Below, in pieces: positions 61,693 to 64,000 of a DNA stretch of 64,000 nucleotides. The stretch is taken from positions 1-64,000 of the forward strand of contig NZ_JABXKF010000105.1 in assembly GCF_017115165.1 (NCBI RefSeq), given 5' to 3'. How positions within the stretch are numbered: the first letter of the stretch is position 1; each line of letters starts with the position of its first letter. The DNA is from Nostoc sp. LPT (GTDB lineage Bacteria; Cyanobacteriota; Cyanobacteriia; Cyanobacteriales; Nostocaceae). The notes beneath the pieces are model-generated. The model saw only the letters and a list, made by a program, of their open reading frames with translations. It was not told where the DNA came from and did no database searches. Position numbers and translations under genes: made by a program.

Positions 61693-62586
61693 TTATTTAT
61701 TGGAAATACTTAATAAATTAATATTTTTAACAGAACATAAAATTTTACCTTTACCGTTGATTTGCAGTAGGGTTTTGACGTGCTGGAGGAAGTTTAGCTG
61801 TTTGTTAGATGTGGTAGCCCAAAAGTCATCACGGCGATAAACGACTTTTTCTTTGTCTGCTTTGCCATCGTCGTTGAAAACGGTGATGCTGCTTTTTTTT
61901 ACCGAAAGGTGGATTTGTTAATACTAATTCAAAGCGATCGCCTGGATCTGCCATCAAGCTATCTTTGGCTTCCACTGGACTGTCATCGCCAGCAACACTG
62001 TGTAGATAGAGGTTCCGATATCTAAACCAATCCAAGTTTCTGAGTTGATGAGTTCTACCAATCGCTTGAGTTTGGCGGGGTCTTGAATTTTGTTTTGTGA
62101 TTTGCGAAAGATAACGCCCAATAGTCCTTTTTCTTTACCAAGCCCCGTTGGGGCGGGTGTGGGGGTGTAGGGGTGTAGGGGTTGCATGGTGAAGAACTAG
62201 CCCCAACCACCCTTGGGTCAAAAGCCCTGCCCCTTGGGGCAACCGTGTTGTCCGGGGTTTCAATCCAAAGGACTTCACCTTACACCCTTACACCCTTAAA
62301 CCCTTAAACCCTTACACCCCTAATGAACCAGGTTTTCTAAGGTGTGGCAGTACTGGGTTTCTAAAGCATCACCATCTTGCGATCGCAGTGCTTCCCAACT
62401 GTATTCTGGGGGTATAGTGGAACGTTTGCCCAAAGGTGGGGGAAGTTGCTTTTGTTCTTCAACCATCTTCAGGAACAGCAAATAGGTAAGCTGTTCTACA
62501 TAGTCACTGTAGCTAACGCCATCATCTCGGAGGACATTGCAGTAGTTCCAGAGTTTTTGAACGATGGTTGAGAATTCGTTAGCCAT
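61693..62586 (-). pseudogene. Type I restriction-modification hsdM pseudogene
   Basis: Reads in pieces as HsdM. 62586-62320: IVQKLWNYCNVLRDDGVSYS, YVEQLTYLLFLKMVEEQKQL, ALETQYCHTLENL. After an inserted element, GKEKGLLGVIFRKSQNKIQD and LINSETWIGLDI continue. About 120 residues including the SAM-binding motif are deleted, and RNLYLHSVAGDDSPVEAKDS, FELVLTNPPFGKK follow in another frame. An extra A in an A8 run (about 61894-61901) shifts the frame before TVFNDDGKADKEKVVYRRDD and LQHVKTLLQINGKG, where the gene ends. The NPPF catalytic motif is present, but the protein cannot be made. Confidence 0.85.
62141..62330. mobile_element. Foldback-type insertion within hsdM
   Basis: About 190 bp separate the codons for TLENL from GKEKG, which are adjacent in normal HsdM. 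The insert has G-rich words on one side (GGGTGTAGGGGTGTAGGGG, 62163-62181) and their C-rich counterparts on the other (ACACCCTTACACCCTTAAAC, 62282-62301 and beyond, in 8-bp steps). There is also a sub-terminal pair GGTGAAG (62188-62194) / CTTCACC (62273-62279). The junction words CTTGG/CCTGG may be a small duplication. No ORF. Confidence 0.6.
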
Positions 62587-62898
62587 TGAGTGATGCTACA
62601 GGTAGTTTCATTAGTAACGAAGAATTATATATTTTTGAGATGGCGATCGCTGTGAAGACAGGCTCAAATTCATATTTGGTTGCTTACTTCCAGCCATCAT
62701 GCAAGCCTCACCTGTTGTCTACCTGATGAATGCATCGCTGCGAAAAATCCCAAAGCTTGAGTATATTACAGTTATGAGGTGTATTTTTTCGCGAATGATT
62801 GAGAAAGTATAAAATAAAACATTTTTTGGTACTAGATCATTTCTAATAGTAATTAACCCTTAGTTAGCAAGATAGCTCTGTGCTTTCGGAGTATCATA
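62587..62898. other. Spacer between hsdM remnant and the right-edge gene
   Basis: 312 bp. One HIP1-bearing piece near 62643, otherwise AT-rich and without a gene. Must contain the promoter of the large ORF at 62899. Confidence 0.4.
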
Positions 62899-64000
62899 AT
62901 GAGCTTCATTAACCTGGATTTGGTCTTCAGCGCAATTACTAGCATCGCCAATCCTTTGATTAAAGAAAAAATTCTGCGATCAGAGACTGTAATTAAGTTA
63001 CTCCAGCAATTTAACCTAGATCCAGAGCATCCACCTGCTGATTTTAGTGGTGTTTATGCCTACGCCTTAGTAGAATACGGTGTTGGCAAACCAAAACCAT
63101 TGCTGGAATTATTACGACAAGAAGCAATTAAACAAGCTTTTCGCACAGCATTAGACCACAATAACCCCTCAATTCTGCTTTCTGAGGTTGATACTTTTCT
63201 AGATGCCTATACCTTGGGTGATGATATCAGAAGTTTGGAACTTGATGTTAGGCGAGAAGTAGCTGAATTTGCGACGGTATTTATCGAAGTTGCTAAACGC
63301 ACTCGCACACCTGCTGATGTATTGCTGAACCAGAAAATTGGTTCTCTACATAAAAGGATTGCGAGTATCCAAGAACAACTGGAAAGATTGCCGACGCTGG
63401 AGGGAATTCGCACAGAAATAGCACGATTAGCAGTAGAGAATTATCCTGCATTACCAGGAAATGTAACTGAAAACCAATGTAGAGCGATCGCACTTGCCCA
63501 GCAGATGCGAGGATGGTTTGAAACCTTGGGCTATGACTTTGAAAAATATCAAATCTGGGCAGAGGAATATTTTGAATGGATAATTCACATTCCAGTACGT
63601 CGCAGCTATGACCGCATTCTTATACGTGGTGTTGCTGGAGAAATTGGACTGAGTGATGTGATGGCATTGCGTTCCTCAGTTAATGAACAAAAAACTGATG
63701 AAGGATGGTTAGTAACTACTCGCCGTATTTCCCGTGCTGCAAGGGATGAAGTCAAGAAGGAAGAAAATCATCGCCTTGATTGTTTCACTTTTGACGAACT
63801 GATTGACCTGGATGCTGACTTTAGTGGGTATCTCGACTGGTTAGAAGCGGAAATCAAACGTCGAAAAATTGATACTAAGTATGTACCACTTGCTTGTACA
63901 AAAGAAGAAATTGACCCAATTACCAAGCGGCGAATTGGGGTGAGCCGATATGAACAAGAAGACGGATGGATTGATGGATATATCGACTTATGGCTTGATG
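62899..64000 (+). CDS. N-terminal part of a large NACHT/STAND-type protein (partial)
   Basis: An ORF open to the window edge (367 codons so far). ATG at 62899 follows GGAG by 10 nt. Residues 1-70 are a helical opening (FSGVYAYALVEYGVGKPKPL). About 95-180 is helical/coiled (LELDVRREVAEFATVFIEVA, SLHKRIASIQEQLERLPTLE). About 205-305 resembles an Mrr/PD-(D/E)XK-like domain (MRGWFETLGYDFEKYQIWAE, SYDRILIRGVAGEI, EGWLVTTRRISRAARDEV) without an evident ExK, so perhaps non-catalytic. The last part (YVPLACTKEEID, GWIDGYIDLWLD) is, from memory of Nostoc proteins, the sequence that precedes a NACHT P-loop. The ATPase itself would lie outside the window. Confidence 0.65.
   Translation, partial: MSFINLDLVFSAITSIANPLIKEKILRSETVIKLLQQFNLDPEHPPADFSGVYAYALVEYGVGKPKPLLELLRQEAIKQAFRTALDHNNPSILLSEVDTFLDAYTLGDDIRSLELDVRREVAEFATVFIEVAKRTRTPADVLLNQKIGSLHKRIASIQEQLERLPTLEGIRTEIARLAVENYPALPGNVTENQCRAIALAQQMRGWFETLGYDFEKYQIWAEEYFEWIIHIPVRRSYDRILIRGVAGEIGLSDVMALRSSVNEQKTDEGWLVTTRRISRAARDEVKKEENHRLDCFTFDELIDLDADFSGYLDWLEAEIKRRKIDTKYVPLACTKEEIDPITKRRIGVSRYEQEDGWIDGYIDLWLD

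Noticed and set aside
1..64000. tRNA, rRNA or known riboswitch genes
   Set aside because: Scanning for TPsiC-like GGTTCRANYC words and for common riboswitch cores on both strands gave no convincing candidate; a covariance-model search would be decisive.

Overview
The window looks like chromosome of a filamentous, heterocyst-forming (Nostocales, Nostoc/Anabaena-type) cyanobacterium. It is AT-rich and studded with GCGATCGC (HIP1) octamers. It carries heptameric STRR-type repeats (TTTGTCC, CCAATGA, GGGCATT words) and the small GC-rich dispersed repeats typical of Nostoc. Several families are cyanobacterial hallmarks: DUF3038/DUF4335, DUF2997/DUF1257(Ycf35)/ferredoxin, DUF2288, HpsJ, MenH, and the giant Ser/Thr kinase-ATPase-GAF-histidine kinase. 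No tRNA, rRNA or CRISPR array was recognised.

Layout. 1-8.2 kb: APS kinase, a decayed DUF4019-like gene, aspartoacylase, a LysR regulator, an ABC1/UbiB kinase and RecN. 8.5-17.5 kb, all minus strand: a cyclase-like protein, a MITE-like element, an EfeU-EfeO-EfeB iron-uptake operon, and a drug-efflux operon (ABC ATPase, ABC-2 permease, MarR, MFS) that ends in a strong hairpin terminator. 18-22 kb is accessory: an orphan protein, RNase H1, a 5'-truncated DUF4926 gene, a VapBC-like pair, a methyltransferase and a dual-specificity phosphatase. 22.4-26.7 kb: the DUF2997-DUF1257-ferredoxin operon with a textbook terminator, a YiaA-like membrane protein, and DUF4335/DUF3038.

27-35.4 kb: a ModA-like binding protein with a PEP-CTERM-like tail, followed by the decayed tail of another PEP-CTERM protein; Uma2; MutS2 carrying a repeat insertion; a GNAT; an amber-interrupted DUF2288 gene; an AI-2E-family membrane protein; PlsC. 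35.5-42.9 kb: the 1793-residue hybrid kinase, with a duplicated copy of its 3' end 2 kb downstream. 42.9-48 kb: the fatty-acid/phospholipid cluster plsX-fabH-fabD, with its gaps filled by STRRs, then pepA. 48.1-48.5 kb: a ten-unit, 42-bp tandem hairpin array. 48.5-52.3 kb: a DUF697/TerB-like membrane protein, a MazEF-type pair, and an acyltransferase/hydrolase pair resembling a split phytyl-ester synthase. 52.7-61.4 kb: MetG, a NYN-domain protein, LptC, an InrS/CsoR-type metal sensor, MenH, a lysozyme-like hydrolase, HpsJ and a family-2 glycosyltransferase. 61.5-64 kb looks like a defence island: a second MITE-like element, a type I hsdM pseudogene broken by a foldback insertion, and the start of a large protein that resembles the N-terminus of NACHT/STAND defence ATPases and runs off the window.

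The core metabolic genes look intact. The accessory parts show repeated signs of decay (in-frame stops, frameshifts, truncated copies) and of repeat expansion, several times inside coding sequence. All functional calls rest on motif recognition by eye; no database search was run.
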